Positions 1 to 9,756 are shown, counted from the first letter of the stretch. The stretch: 64,000 bases of DNA from Verminephrobacter eiseniae EF01-2 (GCF_000015565.1 NC_008786.1:3584501-3648500), one strand, 5' to 3'. The notes: generated from the sequence alone by a model not told the origin. Numbers and translations: made by a program.

Positions 1-706
1 CGCCGTTGATGGTGGACACCACGGCGGTTTTGCCCCCCTGGCTGAATTTCTGGATGTCGGCCACGATGGTCTGGTAGTCCGAATGGCCGAACGGGGTGTA
101 TTTTTCGGCGATGTCGCTGTCTTTGACGCCCTTGGCGCGCAGGTAGGCACGCAGGATCTTGTTGGTGGTGCGCGGGTAAACATAGTCGGTGCCCAGCAGC
201 ACCCAGCGCTTGGCGCTGCCGCCGTCCTTGCTCATCAGGTAGTCCACGGCCGGGATGGCCTGCTGGTTGGGCGCGGCGCCGGTGTAGAACACATTCTTGG
301 ACAGCTCCTCGCCCTCGTACTGCACGGGGTAGAACAACAGGCCGTTCATTTCCTCGACCACCGGCAGCACCGACTTGCGGCTCACCGAGGTCCAGCAGCC
401 GAAGATCACCGCGACCTTGTCCTGCCCGAGCAGTTGCCGGGCCTTCTCGGCAAACAGGGGCCAGTTCGAGGCCGGATCGACCACCACGGGTTCGAGCTTC
501 TTGCCCAGCACACCGCCGCTGGCGTTGATCTCGTCGATCGCCATCAGCACGGTGTCCTTGAGCACGGTTTCCGAAATCGCCATGGTGCCCGAGAGGCTGT
601 GCAGGATGCCGACCTTGATACTGTCCTGCGCATGGGCCGGCAGCGCGGACAGCCCCGCGAGCGCAGCGGCGGCCGCGAGGGTCTTGAGGGAATGACGACG
701 TTGCAT
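1..706 (-). CDS. urtA: Urea ABC transporter substrate-binding protein, 5' part only
   Basis: Periplasmic receptor that would deliver urea or a short amide to an UrtBCDE importer. Translation from the ATG at 706 begins [18 protein letters not shown], a Tat-like RR signal followed by a hydrophobic stretch and an AHA-type cleavage site. The mature part starts with [16 protein letters not shown], and contains [20 protein letters not shown] and [11 protein letters not shown], both characteristic of the UrtA branch of Peripla_BP_5 rather than of branched-chain amino-acid binders. A GGAGAA Shine-Dalgarno precedes the start. About 235 codons are present; the C-terminal part and the expected urtB lie off the left edge. 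Assignment to UrtA is from recalled family motifs. Confidence 0.88.
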   Translation of the reverse strand, partial: MQRRHSLKTLAAAAALAGLSALPAHAQDSIKVGILHSLSGTMAISETVLKDTVLMAIDEINASGGVLGKKLEPVVVDPASNWPLFAEKARQLLGQDKVAVIFGCWTSVSRKSVLPVVEEMNGLLFYPVQYEGEELSKNVFYTGAAPNQQAIPAVDYLMSKDGGSAKRWVLLGTDYVYPRTTNKILRAYLRAKGVKDSDIAEKYTPFGHSDYQTIVADIQKFSQGGKTAVVSTING

Positions 707-1024
707 GAAGGATTCTCCGGTGGATGGATTCGAGCCAGTGCGCCCGGCCGGCGCCACGACCGGAGCCGGCCTGTCGGGAGCGGGCGCTGGCATGGATTCT
801 GGCCAGCGCTGCCGGCAACGGAAATACGCCGGTTGGCGTATATGGCGCGGGCAAGCCGTCCGAACCAACCCGTGCCATGGCGTCACGCGGGGCTGGCCGC
901 CGGGAGCAGTGCCGTCGATCGGGCACCGGCCGCGTTCATCCGGATCGACCCTGGCCGGCGCCGTGTTCGCGGCATGACGGCGGCCATCGATGCTCCCGGC
1001 GCGACGGCTGCGGCCCCGGTAGCG

Positions 1025-1050
1025 CCGGTGGTGCGCGCCAGCACCACCGG
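1025..1050. other. Perfect hairpin in the 511-bp urtA / hypothetical-gene gap
   Basis: CCGGTGGTGC (1025-1034) and GCACCACCGG (1041-1050) form a perfect 10-bp stem with a 6-nt loop. There is no T-run on either side, so it is not a typical intrinsic terminator. The rest of 707-1217 between the two genes holds no open frame with recognisable protein similarity and no other repeat that I can see. It must contain the promoters of urtA (leftward) and of the gene at 1218 (rightward), but I could not pick out convincing -35/-10 boxes. Confidence 0.4.
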
Positions 1051-1217
1051 TTCCCGGCATCGAGGCGGCGATTGGCGCCGTGAGAAAATGGCGCTATGGT
1101 TGCGCTACCAAGCTGCGCCAGTCAAAAAGGTTCCCCCCATTTCCCCCAATACCAGCCACAAAGCCGATGGATATGCGGCAATCGGACGCCGGCTCGGAGC
1201 ACCACTACGATTCAATC

Positions 1218-1850
1218 ATGCCAAGTTACAACGCTCCCCTTGAAATCCATGTCCACGGACAGGTTCCGTTGCGTGCCGATGCGAGCTTCGAGCAGCTCCA
1301 GGAAGCACTCAAACCGCTGTGGAAGTATGTCGGGGCCCGCTCGCTGACCGATGGCGCCTCCAGCGTCTACGAGGAAGAGCCGGGCATTCAGTTCGATGCG
1401 CAGGAGCATCTGCTGCAGATCTGCTGGACGGTGCACGGCGACGAGGATTTTCGCCAGTCGCTCGACGAGATGTGCATGAGCCTGAACGAGCTGGCCGAGC
1501 AGGGCGCCGCGATCGAAGTCACGTTCTACGACGCCGGTTTCGATGAAGACGACGAGGAGGGGGAGTCCGAGGCCGATGCGCGCGACGAATTCATCTTGCT
1601 GTTCGTCGGCCCCACGCCGGCGGCCATCATGCAGGTGCAGCGCGATCTGCTGGTGCAAGACGTGGTGGACATGATGGAGCGCCACTTCGACGGCGCCGAA
1701 CTCGGCGGCGTGGTCGCCGAGATCGACAAGCTGTTCAGCCAGCGTTTCGACGCGCTGGTGAACTCGCTGGAGATCGGCAAACCGCCCCGTGGCTCCGGCG
1801 GCTCCGGCAGCGGCCATGGCGGTGGCCGCCGTCCGCGCCATTTGCACTAG
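1218..1850 (+). CDS. Conserved hypothetical protein, acidic, Gly-rich tail
   Basis: About 210 aa, no signal peptide or membrane segment, therefore cytoplasmic. It begins MPSYNAPLEIHVHGQVPLR. The middle is very acidic (FDEDDEEGESEADARDE, about residues 110-126) and the end is a Gly/Ser/His/Arg tail (SGGSGSGHGGGRRPRHLH). I associate it with a Comamonadaceae family annotated as DUF6806, from memory and without certainty; no function is known to me. The frame is open upstream to 1080, with other ATG codons near 1166; I chose 1218 because the conserved-looking sequence starts there, though no strong Shine-Dalgarno decides it. The TAG stop (1848-1850) lies inside the CTAG target duplicate of the repeat element that follows. 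Confidence 0.6.
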   Translation: MPSYNAPLEIHVHGQVPLRADASFEQLQEALKPLWKYVGARSLTDGASSVYEEEPGIQFDAQEHLLQICWTVHGDEDFRQSLDEMCMSLNELAEQGAAIEVTFYDAGFDEDDEEGESEADARDEFILLFVGPTPAAIMQVQRDLLVQDVVDMMERHFDGAELGGVVAEIDKLFSQRFDALVNSLEIGKPPRGSGGSGSGHGGGRRPRHLH

Positions 1851-2008
1851 TGTCGCGTCACCGATCATCTGTCGGTCTGCGCTGGCCATCGAAGCGCATC
1901 GCGGCGTTGCATCGCTTGCCAATACGCTCGGTATTGGCTGCGCGATGCGCCTTGCGCTGCGCTCCGATGGCTGCGCGCAGCCTACGACATCTGATCGGTG
2001 ACACGACA
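1851..2008. mobile_element. MITE-like inverted-repeat element, copy 1 (158 bp)
   Basis: Core runs from TGTCGCGTCACCGATCA to TGATCGGTGACACGACA; the outer 17 bp pair with one mismatch. The next ~40 bp on each side are also partly complementary (ATCGAAGCGCATCGC against GCGCTGCGCTCCGAT), so the transcript could fold into one long imperfect hairpin. It is flanked by direct CTAG copies (1847-1850 and 2009-2012), a likely 4-bp target duplication. It encodes no protein. It is nearly identical, in the opposite orientation, to copy 2 (6978-7136) and shares ends with the copies at 12606 and 22463. Size, inverted ends and target duplication fit a non-autonomous IS derivative; no related transposase lies in the window. 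Confidence 0.85.
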
Positions 2009-2135
2009 CTAGGCACACCAAGCGCGCCCAGGCCCCGGGCAAGCCCGGCGGTCCCGACGACCCGCTGGTGCCATACGGTGCCATCGGGTGCCCACTTGGC
2101 GCCCACCTGGCGTCATCTGTCCGATGGCTGCTGCA

Positions 2136-3059
2136 TCAGGGCAGGCAGATGCCGGTGCAGCAATCGGCCGGCAGGCCCAGCCAGCGCTGCGCCGCCGCTT
2201 GCAGCATGGCCGCCGGGCCGGTGGTCAGCAGGCGGGTGCCTGCCGTTTCTGCGGCGGCCTGTGGTTCGCGCAACCCATTGCGCAGCAAGCCTGCGGTTTC
2301 CAGCAGGCGCCGGGTCTGGCGTGCCACGGGCGCGCCGGTCTCGACGAACTGCACCCCAGGCCCGAGCAGCGCCCGCAGTTCGTCGGTCACGAACAGGTAA
2401 TGGGTGCAGCCGAGCACCAGCGTGTCGATCTGCCCGGGGGCTTTGCCGAAGGTTCCCATCGCGTGGAGGTAGCGCTGGCACAGGGCGCCGGTCTCGGTGC
2501 TGCCGGAGACGGGGGCCGTGGACAGCACGCTGCGCTCGATGGCGTGGGCCAGGCCGTCGCAGGGCTGGAGCACGAAATGGGCCCGATCGGCCAGCGAGGC
2601 CAGCAGCTTGCCGAACTTGGCGCTGCCAAGCGTGCCGCGCGTGCCGATCACGCCCACATGGCCCGTCTGCGTGAGCGCGAGGGCGGGTTTGAGCGCCGGC
2701 TCCAGGCCGACCAGCGGCAGGCCGGGATGGCGCTGGCGCAGTTCATCGATGGCTGCCGCCGTGGCGGTGTTGCAGGCCACCACCAGCGCCTTGATCCGGT
2801 GCTGCGCGCGCAGGTACCCGGTGATGGCCAAGGTGCGCGCGCTCACCTGGGCCGCAGCGCGCTCGCCGTAGGGCGCGTTGGCGCTGTCGGCCAGGTACAC
2901 GAAGCGTTCCCGGGGCAATGCGGCCCGCAGCGCGTGCAGCACGCTCAGGCCGCCCACGCCGCTGTCGAACACTCCAATGGGCTGCTGCGGCGGCGCGGCG
3001 CTGGCGCTGCGACTGTGGCCGTGCTCAGGAGGCTGTGACACCGATGCCCTTGAATTCAC
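2136..3059 (-). CDS. murI: Glutamate racemase
   Basis: Converts L- to D-glutamate for peptidoglycan synthesis; cytoplasmic, cofactor-independent. 307 aa, of which the first ~25 (Ser/Pro/His-rich) are an extension ahead of the core IGVFDSGVGGLSVL (about 28-41). Both catalytic cysteines are visible: C96 in VVACNTAT and C218 in LGCTHY. YLADSANAPYGE and VGLEPALKPA are further family motifs. The start overlaps the 3' end of the class I fumarase gene by 35 bp, so the two are probably co-transcribed from the fumarase side. A later start closer to the core is possible. Confidence 0.95.
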   Translation of the reverse strand: MNSRASVSQPPEHGHSRSASAAPPQQPIGVFDSGVGGLSVLHALRAALPRERFVYLADSANAPYGERAAAQVSARTLAITGYLRAQHRIKALVVACNTATAAAIDELRQRHPGLPLVGLEPALKPALALTQTGHVGVIGTRGTLGSAKFGKLLASLADRAHFVLQPCDGLAHAIERSVLSTAPVSGSTETGALCQRYLHAMGTFGKAPGQIDTLVLGCTHYLFVTDELRALLGPGVQFVETGAPVARQTRRLLETAGLLRNGLREPQAAAETAGTRLLTTGPAAMLQAAAQRWLGLPADCCTGICLP

Positions 3060-4575
3060 CGGTGGCGATGCGCTTTTGCCATTCGGCGGGGCCGGTGATG
3101 TGGACGCTGCTGCCGCCGGAGTCCACGGCGACGGTCACCGGCATGTCGACCACGTCGAATTCGTAGATCGCTTCCATGCCCAGGTCGGCAAAGCCCACCA
3201 CTTTGGCGCTCTTGATGGCCTTGCTCACCAGGTAGGCGGCGCCGCCCACGGCCATCAGGTAGGCGCTTTGGTGCTTTTTGATGGCCCCGATGGCGACCGG
3301 GCCGCGCTCGGCCTTGCCGATCATCGCGATCAGGCCGGTCCGGGCCAGCATCATGTCGGTGAACTTGTCCATCCGGGTGGCGGTGGTGGGGCCTGCGGGG
3401 CCTACGGCTTCGCCCTCGATCGGGTCCACCGGGCCGACGTAGTAGATGACCCGGTTGTTGAAGTCCACGGGCAGCTTTTCGCCGTTGGCCAGCAGGTTTT
3501 GTATGCGCTGGTGCGCGGCATCGCGGCCGGTCAGCATCTTGCCGTTGAGCAGCAGGCGGTCGCCGGGCTTCCATCTGGCGACCTCCTGCCGGGTCAGTTG
3601 GTCGAGAAAGACCCTGCGGCTGTGCTGGTAGTCGGGCGCCCAGTCCATGTCGGGCCACAGGTCCAGGCTGGGGGGCGTCAGGTAGGCCGGGCCTGATCCG
3701 TCGAGCACGAGGTGCGCGTGGCGCGTGGCCGCGCAGTTGGGGATCATCGCGATCGGCTTGCTGGCCGCGTGCGTGGGGTACATCCTGATCTTCACGTCCA
3801 GCACCGTGCTCAGGCCGCCCAGGCCCTGCGCGCCTATGCCCAGCGCATTGACCTTGGCAAACAGTTCCAGGCGCAGTTCCTCGATCTTGTCGAGCCTGGC
3901 GCCGCTGGCGGCCTTGGCCTGCAACTCATGCATGTCGAGGTGCTCCATCAGGCTTTGCTTGGCCATCAGCACGGCTTTTTCCGCCGTGCCGCCGATGCCT
4001 ATGCCCAACATGCCGGGAGGGCACCAGCCGGCGCCCATCGCGGGCACGGTCTTGAGCACCCAGTCGACCACGCTGTCGCTGGGGTTGAGCATGTACATGC
4101 TGGACTTGTTCTCCGAGCCTCCGCCCTTGGCCGCCACGATGATGTCCACGGTGTTGCCGGGAACGATCTCGGTCAGAACCACGGCCGGGGTGTTGTCCCG
4201 GGTGTTCTTGCGCTCGAACTGGGGGTCGGCCACCACGCTGGCGCGCAAACTGTTGCCGGGGTGGTTGTAGCCGCGGCGCACGCCTTCGTCGATGGCCGCG
4301 TCCAGGCCGCCGCTGAAGCCTTGCCAGCGCACGTCCATGCCGACCTTGAGGAAGACGTTGACGATGCCGGTGTCCTGGCAGATCGGGCGCTGGCCGATGG
4401 CGCTCATCTTGCTGTTGGTCAGGATCTGGGCCATCGCGTCCTTGGCCGCCGGGCTTTGCTCGCGCTCGTAGGCGCGGGCCAGGTGGGCGATGTAGTCGCC
4501 GGGGTGGTAGTAGCTGATGTACTGCAATGCGCCGGCAATGGATTCGATCAGGTCTTCTTGGCAAATGGTGGTCAT
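3025..4575 (-). CDS. fumA: Fumarate hydratase class I (4Fe-4S)
   Basis: Interconverts fumarate and malate in the TCA cycle with a [4Fe-4S] cluster. 516 aa, the length of the single-chain FumA/FumB type. From the ATG at 4575 it reads MTTICQEDLIESIAGALQ; the cluster ligand candidates are in RPICQDTGI, NCAATRH and CPPGMLG. The C-terminal beta-type domain (YYVGPVDPIEGEAVGPAGPTT onward) is complete. The open frame extends to 4701, but the 42 upstream residues look non-native. It is divergent from the class II fumarase (168 bp between start codons) and is followed directly by murI. The Fe-S enzyme is normally oxygen-sensitive, so the pair may serve different oxygen states. Confidence 0.94.
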   Translation of the reverse strand: MTTICQEDLIESIAGALQYISYYHPGDYIAHLARAYEREQSPAAKDAMAQILTNSKMSAIGQRPICQDTGIVNVFLKVGMDVRWQGFSGGLDAAIDEGVRRGYNHPGNSLRASVVADPQFERKNTRDNTPAVVLTEIVPGNTVDIIVAAKGGGSENKSSMYMLNPSDSVVDWVLKTVPAMGAGWCPPGMLGIGIGGTAEKAVLMAKQSLMEHLDMHELQAKAASGARLDKIEELRLELFAKVNALGIGAQGLGGLSTVLDVKIRMYPTHAASKPIAMIPNCAATRHAHLVLDGSGPAYLTPPSLDLWPDMDWAPDYQHSRRVFLDQLTRQEVARWKPGDRLLLNGKMLTGRDAAHQRIQNLLANGEKLPVDFNNRVIYYVGPVDPIEGEAVGPAGPTTATRMDKFTDMMLARTGLIAMIGKAERGPVAIGAIKKHQSAYLMAVGGAAYLVSKAIKSAKVVGFADLGMEAIYEFDVVDMPVTVAVDSGGSSVHITGPAEWQKRIATGEFKGIGVTAS

Positions 4576-4743
4576 GGCGGGTGGCTCGGGTGCGGATGAT
4601 CGTGCTCCCCGGATTATCCGTTGCGCTGCGCCGGCCGCATGGCGCCGCCGGACATGCCGGGCGGCATGGGGCCTGCCTGGCACGACCCGGGTATGCTGCA
4701 CGCTGGTGTTCCCATTCTTTTCTGGCGACCAGGCGTGACCGTG

Positions 4744-6150
4744 ATGACATCCCCAGCCGATACGAGCGCATACCGCAGCGAAAAAGACAGCTTCGGACCT
4801 ATCGATGTGCCCGCCGGGCGCCTGTGGGGGGCGCAGACGCAGCGCTCGCTACAGCATTTTGCGATCTCGGTGGAGCGCATGGCGCCCGAGCTGATCCGGG
4901 CGCTGGCCCGGGTCAAGCGCGCCAGCGCCTGTGTCAACCATGCGCTGGGCCTGCTGGATGCGGCCAAGACCCGGGCCATCGTCGCTGCGGCGGACGAGGT
5001 GATCGCCGGCGGCCATTGGCAGGAGTTCCCGCTCGTGGTCTGGCAGACCGGCTCGGGCACGCAGACCAACATGAACATGAACGAGGTGCTGGCCAACCGC
5101 GCCAGCGAGTTGCTCGGCGGCCCGCGCGGCCAGGCGCGGCTGGTGCACCCGAACGACGAGGTGAACCTGAGCCAGTCGAGCAATGATGTCTTTCCCACGG
5201 CCATGCACCTGGCCGCCGCAGACGCGCTGACGCAGCGCCTGCTCCCGGCGCTGCAGGGCCTGCGCAGCAGCTTGGCGGCCAAGGCGCAGGCGTTCTCGGG
5301 CATCGTGAAGATCGGCCGCACCCATCTGCAGGACGCGACCCCGCTCACGCTGGGGCAGGAGATATCGGGCTGGGTGGCGCAGTTGCAGCATGGCGATCAG
5401 CATCTGCGGGCCGCGCTGCCACACCTGTGTGAACTGGCCCTGGGCGGCACTGCCGTGGGCACCGGGCTGAACGCGCCGGCGGGCTACGCGCAGGCGGTGG
5501 CCAAGGAACTGGCCGGCCTGACCGGCCTGCCGCTGGTCACCGCCCCGAACAAGTTCGAGGCCCTGGCCGCTTGTGATGCGCTGGTCCATGCCCATGGCGC
5601 ACTCAAGACGCTGGCCGCCAGCCTGATGAAGATCGCCAACGATGTGCGCTGGCTGGCCAGCGGGCCGCGCAGCGGCTTGGGCGAGATCACGATTCCCGAG
5701 AACGAGCCGGGCTCGTCGATCATGCCCGGCAAGGTCAACCCCACGCAGTGCGAGGCGCTGACCATGCTGTGCGCGCAGGTGCTGGGCAATGACGTGGCCA
5801 TCAACATCGGCGGCGCCTCGGGCAATTTCGAGCTGAATGTGTTCCGCCCCCTGATCATCCACAACTTTTTGCAGAGCCTGCGGCTGCTGGCCGATGGCAT
5901 GGCCAGTTTCGACGCGCACTGCGCCGTCGGCATAGCGCCCGCCCAGGCCCGCATCGACGAGTTGCTGGAGCGCTCGCTGATGCTGGTGACGGCCCTGAAC
6001 CCCCATATCGGCTACGACAAGGCCGCGCAGATCGCCAAAAAAGCCCATGCCGAGGGCAGCAGCCTGCGTGCGGTGGCCCTGGCCTTGGGCCATGTCACGG
6101 GCGAGCAGTTCGACCAATGGGTCGTGCCGGCGCAGATGGTGGGGCAGTAA
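4744..6150 (+). CDS. fumC: Fumarate hydratase class II
   Basis: Iron-independent fumarase of the aspartase/argininosuccinase superfamily, working as a homotetramer. 468 aa. Family landmarks: [15 protein letters not shown] N-terminus ([18 protein letters not shown]), [53 protein letters not shown], and the signature [11 protein letters not shown] near residue 320. The ATG at 4744 follows an in-frame GTG at 4741; either could be used. The upstream extension to 4621 is not family-like. It does not overlap any other real gene, and 6151-6335 downstream appears empty. Confidence 0.96.
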   Translation: MTSPADTSAYRSEKDSFGPIDVPAGRLWGAQTQRSLQHFAISVERMAPELIRALARVKRASACVNHALGLLDAAKTRAIVAAADEVIAGGHWQEFPLVVWQTGSGTQTNMNMNEVLANRASELLGGPRGQARLVHPNDEVNLSQSSNDVFPTAMHLAAADALTQRLLPALQGLRSSLAAKAQAFSGIVKIGRTHLQDATPLTLGQEISGWVAQLQHGDQHLRAALPHLCELALGGTAVGTGLNAPAGYAQAVAKELAGLTGLPLVTAPNKFEALAACDALVHAHGALKTLAASLMKIANDVRWLASGPRSGLGEITIPENEPGSSIMPGKVNPTQCEALTMLCAQVLGNDVAINIGGASGNFELNVFRPLIIHNFLQSLRLLADGMASFDAHCAVGIAPAQARIDELLERSLMLVTALNPHIGYDKAAQIAKKAHAEGSSLRAVALALGHVTGEQFDQWVVPAQMVGQ

Positions 6151-6335
6151 GGCAAAACCCGCGCGCGCCCTGGATGGGGCCGCGACGCCGTCGGCGCGGC
6201 ACAGACGGGCGCCACGGCATCCCCGGCCTGGGGTGCGCGCCCGCATGTTTCATGCGCCGAAAGCGCTGCGCCCAAGGGATCCAGCAGCAAGGCTGCCTGG
6301 GGGTCGCTGTGCGCAGGGATGGACGAACGGGCGCT

Positions 6336-6935
6336 TCAGTGCCTGTCCGCCGGGTGCGCCATCAGCCGGTCGGTCAATGCAATCGCCAGCGCGCTGAGCA
6401 GGAACACCGCATGGATGATGGTCTGCCACATCAGCACCTTGAGGTCATAGTTGGCTGCGTTGATGAAGGTCTTGAGCAGGTGGATCGAACTGATGCCGAT
6501 GATGGCGGTGGCCAGTTTGACCTTGAGCACCGAGGCGTTGACATGGCTGAGCCACTCGGGCTGGTCGGGGTGGTCTTCCAGGTGCAGGCGTGAGACAAAG
6601 GTCTCATACCCGCCGACGATCACCATGATCAGCAGGTTGGAGATCATCACTACATCGATCAGCGCCAGCACCACCAGCATGATGATGGTTTCGTTCAGCG
6701 ATCGGACCTCGAAATCACTCTTGTAGCCAATGCTCGATACCAGTTGCTGCAGCGCTGCCGTGTTGCCGAAAGCGGCCTCTATCAGGTGCACCAGTTCGAC
6801 CCAGAAATGGAACACGTACACTGCCTGCGCCAGGATCAGGCCCAGGTACAGCGGCAGTTGCAGCCATCGGCTGGCAAAGATCATCGATGGCAGGGGGCGC
6901 AGTGGCGTGACGGGGATGGATTTGGGCAGGGACAT
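6336..6935 (-). CDS. YqhA / UPF0114-family inner-membrane protein (TIGR00645-like)
   Basis: 199 aa, function unknown. Begins [26 protein letters not shown]. Three or four hydrophobic segments are visible: [21 protein letters not shown] (about 25-45), [24 protein letters not shown] (about 85-110), a weaker one near [17 protein letters not shown], and [15 protein letters not shown] near the C-terminus. The motif [12 protein letters not shown] is typical of the UPF0114 family. A copy of the small inverted-repeat element begins 42 bp upstream of the start codon, so it lies in or next to this gene's promoter. No operon partner. Confidence 0.85.
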   Translation of the reverse strand: MSLPKSIPVTPLRPLPSMIFASRWLQLPLYLGLILAQAVYVFHFWVELVHLIEAAFGNTAALQQLVSSIGYKSDFEVRSLNETIIMLVVLALIDVVMISNLLIMVIVGGYETFVSRLHLEDHPDQPEWLSHVNASVLKVKLATAIIGISSIHLLKTFINAANYDLKVLMWQTIIHAVFLLSALAIALTDRLMAHPADRH

Positions 6936-6977
6936 GGCACACACAAAAGGGGTTTTCGGGGGTAGGCGCGATTCTAG

Positions 6978-7136
6978 TGTCGCGTCACCGATCAGATGTC
7001 GTAGGCTGCGCGCAGCCATCGGAGCGCAGCGCAAGGCGCATCGCGCAGCCCATACCGAGCTGTATTGGCAAGCGATGCAACGCCGCGATGCGCTTCGATG
7101 GCCAGCGCAGACCGACAGATGATCGATGACGCGACA
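6978..7136. mobile_element. MITE-like inverted-repeat element, copy 2 (159 bp)
   Basis: TGTCGCGTCACCGATCA at the left end and TGATCGATGACGCGACA at the right end. The interior is almost the exact reverse complement of copy 1. It is flanked by CTAG at 6974-6977 and 7137-7140; the right-hand CTAG is also the left flank of a further, truncated copy. It lies between the YqhA-like gene start and acs, so it sits in a double promoter region. Confidence 0.85.
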
Positions 7137-7140
7137 CTAG

Positions 7141-7177
7141 TGTCGCGTCATCGGTCAGAGGTCGCAGGCTGCGCGCA
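7141..7177. mobile_element. MITE-like element, truncated copy
   Basis: TGTCGCGTCATCGGTCAGAG and on through GGCTGCGCGCA matches the first ~37 bp of copy 2, then homology stops and no right end is found. It abuts copy 2 through a shared CTAG (7137-7140). The remaining DNA up to acs (7178-7300) carries only the presumed acs promoter. Confidence 0.7.
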
Positions 7178-7300
7178 TGATCCGATTGCGGCAGCCTCGT
7201 TCCAGCGTCCCGGCATTGTCTGTAAGCTGCGTCAGTGGCCTGTAAGTACCGGGTCCGACAGTACCGGCCAATTTTTCTTTGGACCCAGGAGACCATCACC

Positions 7301-9295
7301 ATGAGCGCGCCCACATCTGCCATCGAGTCCGTGCTGATCGAAAACCGCGTATTCCCACCGTCGGACGCCATCGTCAACGCGGCCCGCGTGTCCGGCATGT
7401 CCGGCTATGAGGCGCTGTGCGCCGAGGCCGACCAGGATATCGAGGGCTTCTGGGCGCGCCAGGCGCGCAGCCACCTGCAGTGGAGCCGGCCCTTCACCCG
7501 CACGCTCGACGCATCGAATGCGCCGTTTTTCCAGTGGTTTGCCGACGGCCAGCTCAATGCCTCGGCCAATTGCCTGGACCGCCATATCGGCACGCCGACC
7601 GAGCACAAATGCGCCATCATCTTCGAGGCCGACGATGGCACGGTCACCCGCATCAGCTACCGCGAGCTGCTCGCGCGCGTGGGCCAGTTTGCCAATGCGC
7701 TCAAAGCCCATGGCGTGGCCAAGGGCGACCGGGTCCTGATCTACATGCCGATGACCATCGAGGGCGTGATCGCGATGCAGGCTTGCGCCCGCATTGGCGC
7801 CACGCACAGCGTGGTGTTTGGCGGCTTCAGCGCCAAGGCCGTGCACGAGCGCATCATCGACGCCGGCGCCGTGGCCGTGATCACTGCCAACTACCAGATG
7901 CGTGGCGGCAAGGAACTGCCCCTGAAAGCCATCATCGACCAGGCCCTGGCCCTGGGTGGCTGCGACAGCGTTGGCACCGTCTTCGTCCATCAACGCACTG
8001 CCAGCGCCTGCCCGATGCTGGCCGGGCGCGACAAGACCTTTGCCCAGGCGCTCGCGGGCCAGAGCAGCGACTGCGCCGCGCTCGCGCTGGAGGCCGAGCA
8101 TCCGCTGTTCATCCTGTACACCAGCGGCTCCACCGGCAAGCCCAAGGGCGTGCAGCACAGCACCGGCGGCTATCTGCTGTGGGCCAAGATGACTATGGAC
8201 TGGACCTTCGACCTGCGCCCGGACGACATCTTCTGGTGCACGGCCGATATCGGCTGGATCACCGGCCACACCTACGTGGCCTATGGCCCGCTGGCCGCAG
8301 GCGCGACGCAGATCATCTTCGAGGGCATTCCCACCTTTCCCGACGCGGGGCGCTTTTGGCAGATGATCGAGCGGCACAGGTGCACGATCTTCTACACCGC
8401 CCCCACGGCCATCCGCTCGCTGATCAAGGCCGCCGAGGCCGACGCTGCGGTGCACCCGGCGCGCTCGGATCTGAGCAGCCTGCGCATCCTGGGCAGCGTC
8501 GGCGAGCCGATCAACCCCGAAGCCTGGATGTGGTACCACAAGAACGTGGGCGGCGAGCGCTGCCCCATCGTCGACACCTTCTGGCAGACCGAAACCGGCG
8601 GCCATGTGATCGCGCCGCTGCCCGGCGCCACCCCGCTGGTGCCCGGTAGCTGCACGCTGGCGCTGCCCGGCATCGCGGCCGCCGTGGTCGATGAAACGGG
8701 CCACGACATGCCCCACGGCGCGGGCGGCATTCTGGTCATCAAGCGTCCCTGGCCCAGCATGATCCGCACCATCTGGAACGACCCCGAGCGCTTCAAAAAG
8801 AGCTACTTCCCGCAGGAGCTCAAAGGCTACTACCTGGCCGGCGACGGCGCCGTGCGCAGCACCGACCGTGGCTACTTTCGCATCACCGGCCGCATCGATG
8901 ACGTGCTCAACGTCTCAGGCCACCGCATGGGCACGATGGAGATCGAATCGGCCCTGGTGGCCAAGACCGACCTGGTGGCCGAGGCCGCCGTGGTCGGCCG
9001 CCCCGACGAGGTGACGGGCGAGGCCATCTGCGCCTTCGTGGTGCTCAAGCGCCTGCGCCCGACCGGCGAAGAGGCCCGGCAAATCGCCAACGAGCTGCGC
9101 AACTGGGTGGCCAAGGAAATCGGCCCGATCGCCAAGCCCCGGGACATCCGCTTTGGCGACAACCTGCCCAAGACCCGCAGCGGCAAGATCATGCGCCGCC
9201 TGCTGCGCAGCATTGCCAAGGGCGAAGCCATCACGCAAGACACCAGCACGCTGGAGAATCCGGCCATCCTCGATCAATTGGCCCAAATCAACTGA
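7301..9295 (+). CDS. acs: Acetyl-CoA synthetase (AMP-forming)
   Basis: Activates acetate to acetyl-CoA through acetyl-AMP. 664 aa, normal for the family. Motifs: [14 protein letters not shown] (phosphate-binding loop, about residues 273-286), [48 protein letters not shown] and the C-terminal [14 protein letters not shown], whose GK lysine is the residue acetylated in known Acs enzymes. An AGGAGA Shine-Dalgarno lies 9 bp before the ATG at 7301, favouring it over the frame opening at 7235. It is followed 11 bp later by the LapA-like gene, probably in one transcript. Confidence 0.97.
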   Translation: MSAPTSAIESVLIENRVFPPSDAIVNAARVSGMSGYEALCAEADQDIEGFWARQARSHLQWSRPFTRTLDASNAPFFQWFADGQLNASANCLDRHIGTPTEHKCAIIFEADDGTVTRISYRELLARVGQFANALKAHGVAKGDRVLIYMPMTIEGVIAMQACARIGATHSVVFGGFSAKAVHERIIDAGAVAVITANYQMRGGKELPLKAIIDQALALGGCDSVGTVFVHQRTASACPMLAGRDKTFAQALAGQSSDCAALALEAEHPLFILYTSGSTGKPKGVQHSTGGYLLWAKMTMDWTFDLRPDDIFWCTADIGWITGHTYVAYGPLAAGATQIIFEGIPTFPDAGRFWQMIERHRCTIFYTAPTAIRSLIKAAEADAAVHPARSDLSSLRILGSVGEPINPEAWMWYHKNVGGERCPIVDTFWQTETGGHVIAPLPGATPLVPGSCTLALPGIAAAVVDETGHDMPHGAGGILVIKRPWPSMIRTIWNDPERFKKSYFPQELKGYYLAGDGAVRSTDRGYFRITGRIDDVLNVSGHRMGTMEIESALVAKTDLVAEAAVVGRPDEVTGEAICAFVVLKRLRPTGEEARQIANELRNWVAKEIGPIAKPRDIRFGDNLPKTRSGKIMRRLLRSIAKGEAITQDTSTLENPAILDQLAQIN

Positions 9296-9306
9296 AGGAG
9301 ACTCTC

Positions 9307-9756
9307 ATGCATTTGCGTTCCATCGTTTTGCTCGTGACCGTGCTGGCCATCGCCGCACTGGCGGCCCTGAACTGGCCCGCGCTGGCCGCTCCCGCCCCGG
9401 TATCGCTGGGGCTGATGACGGTGCAAGCCCCGCTGGGGCTGCTGATGCTGGGGCTGACGGTGCTGCTGGGCATCTTCTTTGTCGCCTATGTGCTGACGCT
9501 GCAAGGCTCGGTCCTGCTGGAAACCCGCCGCCACACCAAGGAGATGCAGGCCCAGCGCGAGTTGGCCGACAAGGCCGAGGCCTCGCGTTTCACCGAACTG
9601 CGCAGCTTTCTGGAGGCACAGCATCAGCAAAGCCACGCGGCATTGCTGGCGCGCATGGACAGCCTGGAGGAGCGCCTGACGGCGCGGGTCCAGGCGTCTG
9701 ACAACACCACGGCCGCCTATGTGGGCCAGTTGGAGCAGCAACTGCGCGGCCGTTGA
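9307..9756 (+). CDS. LapA-like (DUF1049-type) membrane protein with coiled-coil tail
   Basis: 149 aa. Two hydrophobic segments, SIVLLVTVLAIAALAALNWP (about 5-24) and LGLLMLGLTVLLGIFFVAYVL (about 45-65), separated by a short loop, then a cytoplasmic charged, Gln/Glu/Arg-rich tail likely to be coiled coil (KEMQAQRELADKAEASRF...LEERLTARVQ). This layout is that of the LapA / DUF1049 family implicated in LPS assembly, but similarity is of architecture only. GAAGGAG precedes the ATG and the gene starts 11 bp after acs. The role next to acs is unknown. Confidence 0.6.
   Translation: MHLRSIVLLVTVLAIAALAALNWPALAAPAPVSLGLMTVQAPLGLLMLGLTVLLGIFFVAYVLTLQGSVLLETRRHTKEMQAQRELADKAEASRFTELRSFLEAQHQQSHAALLARMDSLEERLTARVQASDNTTAAYVGQLEQQLRGR

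Noticed and set aside
726..760. GGATTCGAGCC as the T-arm of a tRNA
   Set aside because: No acceptor or anticodon stem can be folded around it; no other tRNA candidate was found in the window.
1025..1050. Hairpin as an intrinsic terminator
   Set aside because: Perfect stem, but no T-run on either side and no gene ends next to it.
1212..2084. 290-codon minus frame across the hypothetical gene and MITE copy 1
   Set aside because: It runs through a transposable repeat and antisense to a better-supported gene; no recognisable motif.
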